Assembly (NCBI GenBank): GCA_038087015.1
Contig: JASBNA010000007.1
Coordinates: 744,001-808,000, forward strand
DNA from: Cerrena zonata
Taxonomy: Eukaryota; Basidiomycota; Agaricomycetes; Polyporales; Cerrenaceae
Direction of reading: 5' to 3'
Length of the DNA: 64,000 bases
Position 1 is the first letter of the stretch. Each line of letters begins with the position of its first letter. The notes below the pieces were generated by a model, which saw only the letters and a program-made list of their open reading frames with translations, was not told the origin of the DNA and did no database searches. Position numbers and translations under genes: made by a program. This document shows positions 38,798 to 51,105 of this stretch, in pieces.

Positions 38798-39891
38798 ACC
38801 GTCCTCTTCACAGTGCCAGTGGGTTTGCTTTCGGCTTAAGTTTATCGTTGATGGTAGTGGCAAGTCGAGTTTGAGTCGAGTTACACATTCACGACACTGA
38901 CAGCAAAGATGTCATGAGCCAACGCAAAGTGGGAAGTACAATTCCCGGATCCATAAATGAGGTTACCGTCCAAAAGGAATCCCAATTGATAGGGTCACCC
39001 TCAAGCTCCAAGACGCGATCACGCGACTAATTTAGGGCGCGACGCGTCTCCCTTACTGTCGCCTGAGTCAGCCTGAGAGAGAGGGTCAAGGTCATGGACA
39101 TATCAAAATGACCATTGCCTTGAAAATCGGAGGACGCAGGATGCGTTGAACACATCCCTCAAAAGTGCACTCATCTATGTACTAGATTAAGTGAGGTGAT
39201 CATTCGCACTCCGAATTTCATCACAAGGTATGAACAACGACAACCATTCAGTCGTACTCTTCCTTGTGTGTTTTCTGATGAGGGCAGAAAACGTAGCTTC
39301 CAAGCAGGTGGAGATAACATCTAGACGGTCCATCTGAAACAGGATACAACGAGTACGAAAGCAGGTCTACGTGCGGAAGAGTATGAATTTTGGCGTTTTT
39401 GAACTGTGGTACCAAGTGGTTTGGGACAGTAGTACTATGGGCAAACCACGGTCGAATTTATGTGTACCGATCATATTGCTCTCGGAATCATCTTCAGCTT
39501 CGTTTTGATTTATCGTAGGAGATCACAGTCTAAGTAGGCTCTATCACCTTTTTTGGCAGTGTTTGGCAGCTCGATATACAGTTCCTCAGGATAATGATAT
39601 TTTCTTAAAACCATGCTGGTCAGAAGGTGGACTGTGTGGGAGGTAAGCATAGTGACCAGTTACAATCTAAAAACAATATCTATCTATCTGTCACATTGTA
39701 CCTCCTACTAGCCGCGACTGTAACCCGACAACGTCCAACTCACACAATTACTTCCTAATTAGTACAATTCACTTTCCTGCTTACCCAAATATGCTTCTTC
39801 CAACATTCCCTTATACACGCTCGCCTCCTCGTTGTGTTCCCCTTAGCTCCTTCTTCCCCCTCTAACTACGCACACCGAAGACATTGTGTAC
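38798..39891. other. Spacer between Mch1-like copy A start and deaminase stop
   Basis: About 1.1 kb holding the copy A promoter and the deaminase 3' end. No open frame of note, tRNA or repeat seen. Confidence 0.4.
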
Positions 39892-41978
39892 CTATTCGAT
39901 CAGTGAATTGGACCACTGCGTTACAAGGAGATCGTCAAACTGGTCACTGAGCTCTGATAGCACACTCTCGGGAGAACTTCTGTTGGATGGTGGAATATTG
40001 TCCGGGTAACGCGCAATACGATCAAAAATGTTCTGGAGTTTATCTCTCATATTCGAGAGGACCTCAGTCGAGAGACCAACGGGGGCTACCCACGGAAAAA
40101 TTGTAGCATGGGTGCCAGGAAGACTATACTTTGGCCCACCCCTTGTTGACTTCGCCTCAAGGATGGCGCCTAGTTGTGCGCAACACCAGCAGCACTTCTT
40201 GCTAACCCCGATTGGTACAGTCTCCGCCTATAAAAATCAGAATCTGCCAGATGTGCAGGGATAAACAACGTACATTGAACACTTGCCGTATGGCGTTACG
40301 ATTACAGGCCTCAATCTTGTAACTCCTTTGCAAATCACATCCCAAGGCCATCAAGGAAGCTTCGGCGTGTATAGTGGCTTTTTTAGTTTCATTCGGAGTG
40401 ATGCAAATTTTGTCCAGGAATTGTTGGACCTTAATCTGGTCATCTTCACTGAGGCCTTGTTCACTGAGGCCATCCAGATAGTTGTTTTTGAATGCAGTGA
40501 TTTCGTCGACAGAGACAGAAAGATTTGGATGCGGGACAGTGAATTTGTAGACGACCAATGGTTTCGAGAAGGTTTGTGACGATTAAAGTGACAGACGCAT
40601 CAAACCAAGCCGTGAGGGTCTCGAGGTAACGGATGACATGTTCGCGGGGCTTCTCGGACGTTTCATGGGCAGTTTCATCTGTGAATGAGACATCAGAAAA
40701 AAATAGGCATTCTGTGAATGTGGTTTCTCCCACAGATTTCATCATCCCCAAGGTTTCTGCCATCAATATCCACTTCCTGTGCATTATCGTTCTGTCCTGT
40801 AACGATGTCATATCCTACACAGTCTGCTTAGTCTATCTTCGGTTTCCGCTTGATAATGTACCAACCTGACGGCATAACTTCAGGGGCAATAAGTATACTA
40901 CAAGATATGTGCAATCAATAAGACCAACTCACTAGAAATATTCTGTGCATGTTCACAGCTCGACAGAAGGTCCCTCTCCAGGTCTTCTGATATCAAGGCA
41001 TCCACAACACCCGTACGGATCAAGGCACCAATGGAGAGGATGGTATCATGCAAATCTTCGATCTCGGATGAGCTCGGAGTACGTGTGGAGACTTTGCGTC
41101 GGTCCCTCTTATCAGGGACATATTCCCTTAACCAATCCATTTTGTCGGCCAACCGACCGAGAACGTGAGCCCAAGATTTAGCATTCTCCGAAGTGAGATG
41201 AAAGTTTCCTTGCTGATCAGCTTCGACATTCTGGGATGACAATAGTGCTGTAATGAGGGAGCCCAAACTTTGAGCTTTGATGGTCTTTGGCTCCGAAAGG
41301 TCCAGGGGATGCGAGCCAGAGGAGTACCAGTCACGAATGTGACAAAGGGGGTGCTTCGACCATGCTTTGATGCCATTGTCGAAACGACCGGCGAGCTTCC
41401 TGTAGACACGCGCAAGAAGAAAGAGATGGAGATTGATTATTAGCAGGGTACGTTTGATATCATTGCTCGTCGAACTAAAGAGAAAATGAAGGATCGAGAT
41501 GATGTCAAGCAGATGTTGGTCAGGAAGGATTCGGACATGGCTGCATGTATATGATCAGATGGCAATTTCAGGGCTAGCAATTTATAAATCTTTCTTACTT
41601 GTTCTCTTTCCACTTAAAAATGAGTTCCCTCCCATTCTCACCTACAACCAACTGAGTGACAGCGCCTTCGGATTTATCGAAGGCATTCGTGTTTGGGGTA
41701 AAGACAGCAGAAATGATTTGATCATCTTGAACGAAACCTGTAACAGCGTTTACTCTACTGGCGAACGGATCATTGGTCGCGTCAATTGCAAGCATTGTGG
41801 AGACGTGGGAGAATAGGTTTGTTAATTTGTTCCGACGATTCTTGATTGAGGTGGGATGGCCCTCTCGATGGTTTTTTAGAATAACAGTAAGAATGCAGAT
41901 ATCTCTCCTAAGATCCTCGAACGATGGAGGAGTGCCAGTAGGGCTGCTACTGGAGATAGGAGCTGTACTGTCATCCAT
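39892..41978 (-). CDS. OTT_1508-like deaminase family protein, one frameshift
   Basis: Member of the zinc-dependent deaminase superfamily, OTT_1508-like clade, known as expanded families in basidiomycetes; substrate unknown. Exons 41978-41599, 41540-40933, 40897-40866, 40814-40274 and 40227-39892 give 631 aa once one inserted base is removed. The zinc site can be read: the His-Ala-Glu motif in KATIHAEASLMAL and, after an intron, the cysteine motif in GVSKKCCWCCAQLGA. The first 450 residues are helical and form the family N-terminal region. Inside exon 4, near 40566-40573, the frame moves between ASVTLIVTNL and KPLVVYKFTVPHPN; one extra base fits and no intron does. The second intron is only 35 nt (40898-40932), so the exon 2-4 connection is less certain. 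It sits between two Mch1-like paralogues. Confidence 0.8.
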
Positions 41979-42493
41979 GGTGGTGATCAAGTGGTGATGA
42001 TTAGAAATAACTACAGTGTGTTGCGTGTTCAAGTTGGTTTGCACCACGAATTGATGTATGACTCGGATTGTTTGCGCGCACATAGTTCCTTTTCGAGAAA
42101 TCACGTCTCTACTAGTAACCCCATTGTAGTTTGACTAGGAGTCGCATGTATGAGTCTTCTTGTTTTGAACACCATTATACTAAGGTCATCGCTGGTACTT
42201 GAAGCTTTATGCCGATGTACAGTCAAATAATTAAATGAAAACAACTACGAAGGTATCTGTGACTGTTGCTTCATCACATGAATGACTAACCAAAAGAGCA
42301 GTTGAGATCTCGCATCAAACCAATATGCAACACACCGTAGGGTGATGGAAACAAAGGTTCCAAGACTATGCATAGAGGATATTTGTATTCTACAGAAAAA
42401 ATAAAGTAAAAGGTCATACATCTATTACCGTCTATAATAAATACCCAATTCCCAGCAGTCTATGTAGCAAAGTCCCAACGTAGCCTTTTACTT
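41979..42493. other. Spacer between deaminase start and Mch1-like copy B stop
   Basis: About 515 bases containing the deaminase promoter and the 3' end of copy B. No gene seen. Confidence 0.4.
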
Positions 42494-44797
42494 TCACTCT
42501 TCTTCTTCCTCCCACAATACCTCTGTCTCGCTCTCACTCTCCGGCAACAATGCCCTCCCATGGCCTTTCACCGAGTGTCTATCTATCCACCCCGCATATA
42601 GAGCTAAGAGCAACGCAAAGCAACATGCAAAGATAGTCATCTTGAGACTATCGGCGTAGCATATTCGGCCTTGAAGGCATTGGTGGTCTGATGGTAAGCC
42701 GCCTCGGGTGGTGAGTGTTGATGACGAGATGACTGTTGAGGTGATCGCTGCGGTAGCAGTGGAGACGATCGATGAGGTAGAGGATGATGAAGGAGCTGCC
42801 GCAGAATCGGATGGAGCGTGTGCATCGAGGTTACGCCCAAAGGCTATCGAGAATATGTTGCCTCCGATCATAGGTGAGAGGGAGACGAAACCCCAGTTCT
42901 CGGAGAAATGGGCTATCGAAAGAAGAGATTAGATTACGATTACCAATTAAACTTGGAGAACTTACGCAATCCGAACCACTCGATAGTGATCGTAGGGAAC
43001 AAACCAAACAAACTTCCGTAGGCCACACCGAGCAATGCACTAGCCTTCCACAGGTTGTTCACATGCTCGACGTTATATACGGCTACTTGGGAAATGACGA
43101 AAAGAGATGCAACGAGTGAGATGCAGAACGACCGAGGGAGCTTGAAATAGTTCTTTGTGATGTCCGCAATGATACCTAACAAGTGCCACCGTCAGTCAGT
43201 CAAAACAGAAATATTATAGAGCGAATGAGAGGATATACCGATTCCTATTCGCCCTACGCAGTTCATGATGCTGATAGTCGAGACTTGGAGTGCCTGGAGC
43301 TGCGCAGACTCAACTTCGTCGTATTCCACACTATGTTCGGCGTACAAGGCTTGGGATATCGAACCAACATTGTTGATGTCTACACGGCAACATTTTAGAC
43401 GATGCTCGAGCATGGTTCATTTCATGACTTACACATTATACCGGTCCCAGATACTACAGGCAAGATAGACAGTCAGTAAAGCTCGCGGGAAGTATCAAGG
43501 AGAGAACCCTTACACAGTGAAGTGATGGTGAACAACAACCAGAAATTCCTGTTCACCGCCAACGCCATTCCTCTCATATTCGGTAAACCATCTGCACCAA
43601 TCCCAATACCGACTCCACGAACTCGAGATCGAGAACGAGAAACACTGAACGAGCCCCTTGAGCGATTTCTATTCCCAGATGACCTAGTAGGACTTAGAGC
43701 AACTGCTCCAGGGGATCGAGGCACCACATAATCGGAGGCCTCTGCTTGGTGGTGATGTGTAGCCGACCTGGGATAAAACTCGACAGAAGCTGACATGGCT
43801 CCGTCTGCCTCGTCTTCATCCTCATGGGTCACATCGTCATTGTCTTTCAGGAGATGCGTCGTGCTGTTATTTTCTCTTGCTAGAATGCGTGTAGCTGATT
43901 CGCTACGAGCGTGTCCGTGTTCGAGAGCCGAGTGAGTGAGCTCAGAGTGAGGCAGAGGGATATGTCGGACAAAGAAGAACCCCCAGACCATAGGGAACGA
44001 AGTGCCTATCGCTAAGAGAAGCAGGAATTCGGAAGTGTCGCCAGGGTAGAATATATGTGCGAGGGTGGAAAACAAGAAAGCTGAGAGGCCGAATCCTGAC
44101 AATACGAGACCAGTCGTAGTTGCTCTCTGTTTTACCCAAGTCACATATCGTCCAGATGGAATATGGAAACAGAGCTCTTACCGCTCTATCAGGCCAACTC
44201 TTCGCCGTAACATTCATAGAACTAGCCAATCCACCATTTCCACCAATCCCCGTCATAAACCCGCACAAAACCAAGGCCCCGAACGCCACAGTGCTCAGGT
44301 CGGCAACACCCTCAGGTAATCCAACATCGTACAAGTGTCGAATCCCAAGATATCCAGAGAGAAGGAACACAAAGCCAATAACCAGGAGAATGCGGGGTCC
44401 TTTGGCGTCCACGAGTTTACCCCACAGTGGGGCTGTGCCGTATACGCCAACTAGGAAGGAAGGATTACATATATTTGTAAAGGGGGATAGTCAGGAGACG
44501 CACTGTTTCCAGAGAGACCAATGACGTTGAGTTGAGTGTGGGATAGGTGTAATCGGGCACCTAGTTGGGGTCCATACGCTACAGAGATGAAACGGACATA
44601 AGTTGGCGTCCATCGTAGATACAAGGGGCTTAATACCAGAGAAGACCTATATCTTGTTTGGAACGCAGAATCTCGAGAATAATCGAAGAACTCACGTAAT
44701 TTGTCCCAGAAGCAAGGGCGACCAAGAGTGACGAAAGAAGACTCACGATCCGCACTGTACTGAATACGGGCGGTGGATGGTATTCAGATGAAGGCAT
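42494..44797 (-). CDS. MCH1: Mch1-like MFS transporter, copy B
   Basis: Paralogue of 36689-38797, same strand. Nine exons: 44797-44696, 44646-44637, 44578-44504, 44450-44182, 44126-43514, 43453-43433, 43379-43239, 43175-42966, 42912-42494; 619 aa. Exons 2, 3, 4, 6, 7 and 8 have exactly the lengths of copy A (10, 75, 269, 21, 141, 210 nt), including the 10-nt microexon at 44637-44646. Extra length sits in two places: the cytosolic loop is about 33 residues longer and carries a Ser/Arg-rich run (RSSGNRNRSRGSFSVSRSRS), and the C-terminal part has an Ala/Ser/Thr-rich insert and an acidic end (VLWEEEEE). The membrane core (CGFMTGIGGNGGL, SISIM-like NCVGRIGIG, IEWFGL, HFSENWGF) is well kept. The loops are likely regulatory; substrate unknown. 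Confidence 0.9.
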
Positions 44798-45460
44798 GTC
44801 TCAAAGCTCTCCAGCTGAACGAAGGCGTGCAATTTGAACGATAAGAAAGGTGGTTTAACAAGGACAGTGCGACTCCAGTTTATAGCTCTATTTCAGGTCT
44901 TGAGGCGTGAGGCGTTGAGGTTTCGGATTCAGGTGTCCGAAGTTACGGGTAAGTATCTGGCTGTGATAACACGATTTCGATAAAGCAGATACTATGGTTT
45001 ATCCCCAGGTTAGCATAGAGTATGTAGAAGGAAAGGTGAAATGACAAGATAACGAATGTGTGAATGTGTCTAACTACGCCAACACGGTTGGCTGTTGCCC
45101 GTTGTTGCACCCCGCAGCGGCAACAGTGTGCGGGGCGGCGCAGAGATATGATCGAGCCGGGCCGGAGCACTGCCGGACCCCTTGTGGGTGCATGCATGAA
45201 CCACGCCATTGTGGCTGCACCGATATGGCCAACGTCGCAATCATCTTGACTCGATACCACATCTACATATATCTCAAGAACGTATCATATACACCTACCA
45301 GGACTTACATCTGGATCTACCGTGCGCATATAGAGCAGTGAGTACTTGAACACAGCTCGGATCTCAAACATGACATCACCCTGACCACGGTACCCAGTTA
45401 CCCTTCTTGTATTGAACAAGGTCCCCGACAACTTACAACTTACCTTACTGTGTGCCCACA
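44798..45460. other. Divergent promoter region, Mch1-like copy B / unknown gene
   Basis: About 660 bases between opposite start codons. Open frames at 45060-45341 (+) and 45074-45262 (-) are in overlapping frames and match nothing. No gene called. Confidence 0.4.
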
Positions 45461-46522
45461 ATGGCATCAGCATCCATCATTCTGTCTACGAGTACCAAGA
45501 AACTCGCCCCAACCACAGTCCTACCCCTGCTACACAACTCTCCCAACCACAAGCTCCGATCACCTGTCACCCCACGATGCCACAAGCTATCATCTCTAGC
45601 TATGCAACTCGATGCTGAATCTACTGCATGTCGGTCTATCCATGAAACTCTCTCGACTATTCACAATATGGGTCGCGTCGTCCTCGGGCCTGATCAAGTG
45701 TGGACGCCTGCCAAGAAGGGTAGGAAGAGTATGAGCGGTACTAGTAGTAGCAAGAAACGCAATTCGAGTACGAAGGCTAGTGAGAAGGAAGAAATGACAG
45801 AAGCTTCACTTCAACAAGTTATTGAAGAAGTTACTTGGCCCACGGACCAGATTCCTGAACCATCTGAGCCTCCATTGGAGTCTGGTTTGAAGAAGATGCA
45901 ACCCCGGCATCGAGAAGTTGTAGAACTTGCCATGAACACCGAATATAGTACGTTAACTCTTTTCGAATGATGCATCCCGTTCTAAATTCATTACTATACA
46001 CAGCCGCAGAAGAAATTGGTGTAGCAATGCGACCCGAGAAACCCCTAAGCGAAATAACAGTCGCCTCTTACCTTCTCCTCGGTCTAGAATCCGCAACAAC
46101 CTGGCGAGAAGAAGATGCTTTGTACAACGCGATAGGCAAAGAACGTATCATCAACATCGTGAAGGCGGATTACTGGCGGTGGAAACATGCGAACGGTTAC
46201 GGAGCGTTCTGTAAAAACGAAGACAGAGTCAAGGCGTTTACTCAGAATGACAAGGACAGGAAGAAGTTGAAGAAGGAGCTTGAGAAGGGGAAGATTGGGC
46301 CGATGGTGTTTGAGATGAAGATGCAGGAGATTCAACAAGGGTGGAAGTTCCACAAAGGACCGAGGACTCTCCCTAAGGGAATTGTGATGCATCTGACTAA
46401 GAAGGTAAGTTCCTGTGTCGTTGACTTCCTGGAAATGTTGCTGATTCGAGTAGAAGGGATCCGTGACGTTCTTCAAGCGGAATCAAGACCTGGACAAGCC
46501 GGAAGCCAAGGGGGAAGAATGA
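45461..46522 (+). CDS. Conserved-looking hypothetical protein, function unknown
   Basis: I do not recognise this gene. Exons 45461-45947, 46004-46404 and 46454-46522 join to 318 aa with good GT-AG introns of 56 and 49 nt, which supports it being real. Residues 1-50 are Ser/Thr/Pro-rich and basic (TSTKKLAPTTVLPLLHNSP), possibly a targeting or disordered tail; a Lys/Ser run (GRKSMSGTSSSKKRNSS) follows; the C-terminal half is a charged helical region with a KKLKKELEKGKIG segment and WRWKHANGYGAF. It ends EAKGEE. No transmembrane helix. It converges on ARC1 with about 200 bases between the stops. Confidence 0.7.
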
Positions 46523-46720
46523 GTAGGTCTGCTGTCGTCGAAGTTTCAAGTGTATCATCATCATCAGGATATTTCAAACGGACGATCTTTGGTTTGGGTG
46601 TGGATAGTGTACTCTAACTCCCTTGTACTTTTTAATGTTTATCACGGGGTTTTGCGACTGATACCCACAAATGTACAAATGCATTGTATTCTTCTTCGCT
46701 CGCATTGAATCTACCCAGAT

Positions 46721-48317
46721 CTATGATAGTGATGCACCAACAAACGTAGGTGCAATGCATACACCCTGTGCGGTACGTATCCTGTGGACACTCTTTGTGG
46801 CGGGGTTTACCCAAGCAGCTTCCTTCGTGTCTAGAGTAGTGAAACCTGGTTGAACGGTCTCGAAGATCTTCTTCTTGGGATTGAGTTGTGCTAGCGGTGT
46901 GGCATCTGGATGTAGTTGTGAGACAACAGGGCAACGGTGTCATGAGAAAGAAGCCTTACTCTCAAACTCGGATCCCTCGAAGTATATACGGTCACCGATT
47001 TTCGCGTCCGTTGGGGGTTGGACGAGCTCGATACCTGCATCCTTGCCATCCTTATGTGTTGCCTATGAAACATGTAATGTTAAGGGATATAGTACGTATG
47101 AATACCACAAATGAAGCATACACAGAGGACCATGGCGAAACTCTTCACACCACGCATGTTTGCGGGTTTGAGGTTGCACTATCGAGTTTAATTCATTAGA
47201 CTCTCTCTTTAATTAAGTATTTATGTGACTCACAACTCCGACAAGATACTTATTTTGCATTTGCTCGATAGGGATGTATTTGACCAATCCGGATACAACT
47301 GTCCGAGGACCTGATTCCTCGCCGAAGTCGATTTGCTGTGAAATAGATCAAAATCTCTACACGAAAACAATAGACAGAATCTCGACATACCTCAATATAC
47401 AGACCATCGGCATCAGGATGGACCTTGACTAACCGACCAGTTAATACCTGTTACAAGTAATTTATTCAATATACTCGACTTACTATCAAGGATCTTTCCA
47501 ACCCGAAGGTCAATCATAGAAGGCACAGGCTCTCCACTTCCCTCAGGTTCAGCAGCAGCAGCACCCTTCTTTCCACCAGCATCCTTCTTCGCCCCCTCCT
47601 TCGCAGGAGCCTTCTCCTTCTTCTCTTTCTTCTGGGTTTTGCCCTCACTAGGCTCGGCAGCACTGGCCTCCTTCTTCTCCTTCTTCTCCTTGGGAGCAGC
47701 AGGGGATGCAGTAGTATCGGGCGTAGGTGCTTTCTCCTTCTTTTCCTTCTTTTTTGGTGGATCGGCTTTACGCTCGAGTTTGGGGGTGTTCTCGAGGTCG
47801 AATGTGATGAGGGGGAATGCGGGTGAGAGGCTATCGGCTGCTTTACGAATGGGGGCTCGAGATTGGACGTGATCAAAGTATCGTGTGAGTGCAGGATGAG
47901 AGTAGTATTGTGCGGGTTGAAGTTGGGACTGGGTAGATTGATGTTGAGGATAACTCTGAATTAAATGAGAGGTTGGCGACGTACGAGAACAGGGTGGAGA
48001 GCTCCAAAAAGAGCAACATCAGCAGCCGTCAGGTAATTACTGACAGCATACGTTCGAGGCACAAGTTGTGCATCAAGGTCCTAATTCAATACACCCAACT
48101 CAATCTCGCGTGCACAATTCAGATACTAGGTTCGGTCACATACCTTTAGGCTCTCAGGTTTCGCAGTAGTGCCAGCAGCGACATTAGCTACCCACTCAGC
48201 AACCTCAGCTTGGTCCTTCTCTGTCCTTCCAAAAGCCGAAGTGATATCTGCCGAAGCAGCAGCCACGAGCTCCTTTAACGGACTATGGAGTTTTGTAATC
48301 GACGCCTGGGCAGCCAT
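46721..48317 (-). CDS. ARC1: tRNA-binding synthetase cofactor, Arc1/EMAP-II type
   Basis: Cytosolic cofactor that binds tRNA and aminoacyl-tRNA synthetases, like yeast Arc1 (with Met- and Glu-tRNA synthetase) and animal AIMP1. Eight exons: 48317-48144, 48080-47985, 47928-47484, 47428-47391, 47335-47234, 47178-47122, 47062-46960, 46905-46721; 399 aa. Residues about 1-130 form a GST-C-like helical domain (TYAVSNYLTAADVALFGALH). A linker of about 90 residues is Lys/Glu/Ala-rich (KEKKEKK repeats), typical of the tRNA-binding linker. From MIDLRVGKILD the C-terminal EMAP-II OB fold follows: KVHPDADGLYIEQIDFGEE, SGLVKYIP, CNLKPANMRGVKS, LVQPPTDAKIGDRI. The antisense of the linker gives a long Arg-rich frame that is not a gene. 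Confidence 0.95.
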
Positions 48318-49019
48318 AGGTCTATAGAATAGTGTCGCGGTACTAACGGTGGATTTGCGGGATCTAAAGGATATAGAAGATAGAGAGGTACTCGGGGATC
48401 GATAGAGGATAGAGAAGGTTGAGGAGAATAAAGATCGAGTCGAGAAAGACATGCAGGTGAGTCTGGCGGAAGAGTCCGATCGAGTCAAGATGATCGATTC
48501 ACGTTTTCGGTAATTGCAAGAATGTTGGAAACCGCCACCCCGGTCTGATGGAGACCACTTTCGCTTGAGACTCGCTAAGAAGTTGTATATCCGATGCGAT
48601 GCTACGCCTAACTTTGGACTCGTTAACGTACCATATTTACGAATCCGATTTCCCCGCCGACCTCTGCGACGCAGAAACTGGTTTTTGTTCGGCTGGGGAA
48701 CACTGAACAACCAGAATTACTCTTTCATTGGGACTTTTGTTAAATAAGCCAGGCCCCCTGATATTGCGGTCTGACTGACCGGAGGAAGGCATGAAAGGGA
48801 GCTCCTCTTATGCCGAGACCGGCCATGATGATAGTTTGTATTGTTGAATTTCGGCGGTTTATTTATGTCACACTCAAAAGATAATTGTAGGATGCAGGTA
48901 AAAGATTCAATTCAATGTAAACAACTATTTTTACAAATACACAACGTCCAACATATTTGAACAACCAATAACAAACAATATGCCCGTCGATATAACCAGT
49001 GAGAGGTACTTACTATGCT

Positions 49020-49094
49020 TGACACATGTTGGTTTCCCTGCCCAGCTGAAGAGGGCAGGTACTTATCCGGAGGACCGCGAAAAGGTCTGTGTCA
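49020..49094 (-). ncRNA. Three-way-junction RNA-like element, copy R1
   Basis: On the minus strand the element reads: outer stem TGACACA (closing with TGTGTCA, 7 perfect pairs), a 4-bp hairpin GACC/GGTC with 7-nt loop TTTTCGC, a 13-nt joint CTCCGGATAAGTA, hairpin CCTGCCC/GGGCAGG, joint GAAACCAACA, then the outer stem closes. Loop and joints are shared with R2 and R3 while stem bases covary. I do not know its family or whether it is transcribed; it may belong to a repeat. Confidence 0.55.
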
Positions 49095-51022
49095 TTACCC
49101 CCGGGTACGCACCTTAGAACCCCACACCCAATCCAACACGCTCTCAACACTCCGTAGAATTAGTAAGCAGCCCAGAGACCAAGTGACGAGTATGAGTATG
49201 AGATGAAAGCAGAGAGAGCCTCAAGGTACAAGATGTCGCCTGAGAGGTTGTCGATTAAGTAGCCAATGATCAAGAGAGTCGCTAGAGAGAAGAGTCGTCG
49301 AAGAGTAGGGTCGTCAGAGAGTAGGGTCGTCGTCATCGGAGAAAGAACCGTCGCCTAGAGATATCTTGCAACCCCAACGTGATAGTCAGGGCGCGCTCTG
49401 CGGGGCACAGGCTGGCGAGACCTGGGACATTCTTGAGGAGCATCCACTCCAGCCACCCGCTGCGCAACCGACCACCACGGACAATGTCCGAGCAGCAGAT
49501 TTTCGAGAGACACGTTGGTATGCGGACTTTCGTGTCACCGGGCACCCAGTGCGTAATTTGTCTTGTTGAGCCGGCACTCTTCCCATCCCAGACACCCGGC
49601 TAGGGTGGACCCCCAGAATATAGATTTGTTGACAGGGATCGCCTAGCAGGTGCTGTTGCCAGAAGGAGCCACTAGAGGTTGCCAGTGCGAAGCCAAGAGG
49701 AGTCGAAGCCTATCGGATAAGATCGTGTTAAGGTGTGATGGATCTGTTGGCCGAGAGAAGACTACATACCTTAGGGATAAGTTCTGACCACACCGCGTCC
49801 AGACGAAGGGCGAGTAAACACAAGATAAGGCAGGCAACACATAGGCAAACAGAGGGAAAAACGGAACAGCGGTGTGGCCAAGGACGCGTCGATCTTCCTA
49901 TCGATGTTGAATACGCCACGCTAAACAATAGCCGGGATAAGTAAAAAAAGTAGAGTCGGAAGAATACGAAGTGGGCATACAAGAAGATGTCCTAAGGAAG
50001 TGATGAACCTAACGATGTCAACGGCCGATAGTCAGTGATTGTGCCACACGACAGTAAGACCAAGTACGCACGTTACGCCTCATGTTGAGGAGGGCATAAA
50101 CCAACACATAAGAATAGGAGGGTCTAGCAAGGCAAGTCAACCAGCACCAGAGATGAGGAGGACGGAAGTAGGAGACAAGAAAGGTGAAGGTAGAAGACAG
50201 AGGGAGAGGCCATTTTATGGGCGGACAAGCCACCAGTTCGAGCTCCGTCTGAAGAGGCGAACAATTCGCCACCAGCCACCCATATTCCCGATTTGGGACA
50301 TAATGTTGGCTGGGTACGACGCTACTCCTTCAAAGACGCGGTGCAGTGCCTCTACCGTTTTCCCGAACGAACAACGTTTCCATGGTATGTTACAGAACAG
50401 TCGATTCCGTTCCGAGTGAGGGGAAAAAACAACATGTGGCTGATGCCGGCTGGACCTTCTTATTGCAGATCAACAGATTGCATCCGTGTTGACAATATAG
50501 AATGCCGCAGTGAATCTAGCGAGGATCAGGGTGAGAAAAATCGGCAGGGGCTAGGACGAGAGTGTCACTGGTGTATATACTGGCGAGAGAAATCGGGTAG
50601 TCGAACACCGTCGAGGGATGACGCGATGACGGTGTCACCACAACCAATACTAAACTGAAAACAGAGACAGGGAAGACTTGAATGTAGTCAAGGAGTTCGA
50701 GTCGCCCAAACATTGGGAGGGGACAGAACGAACAGGTACCGCCATGCAAAGAAGTGCGTACCGACACTGGCGCCAGAATTTTCATTTCCACTCGGTTGCG
50801 ATCGAATTACGGTCGCGAAAGCATGGCAGTTACCAGACGATCGGATGGTTACTTTGTGGAATGTATGCCCGAAATAAATATCCAGGCATTGAAGTACCAG
50901 CGCGATCATGATGGTACAAGCGAATTACTTCGCACAACGTAAGAATGAGAGCCAATCCGATCGCAAAGAAGCCCTCCAAGGGAGCAAGTGTCAGGTCCAG
51001 AAGTCGTATAGGTCTTGATTCA

Positions 51023-51105
51023 GGCGCATGTTGGTTTCCCCGCCCCACTAGCCAACGACTGTGGGAGCGGGTACTTATCCCGAGGGCCGCGTAAAGGCCT
51101 GCACC
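51023..51105 (-). ncRNA. Three-way-junction RNA-like element, copy R2
   Basis: Same layout as R1, about 2 kb away, on the minus strand: outer stem GGTGCA/TGCGCC (one mismatch), hairpin GGCC/GGCC with loop TTTACGC, joint CTCGGGATAAGTA (13 nt), a longer second hairpin with CCCGCTCC and GGGGCGGG arms, joint GAAACCAACA. Relative to R1 the hairpins show compensatory changes (A-T to G-C in the small hairpin, T-A to C-G in the large one). Confidence 0.5.

Noticed and set aside
47514..47876. 120-codon Arg-rich frame on the minus strand
   Set aside because: It is an alternative frame of the Lys/Glu-rich linker of ARC1.
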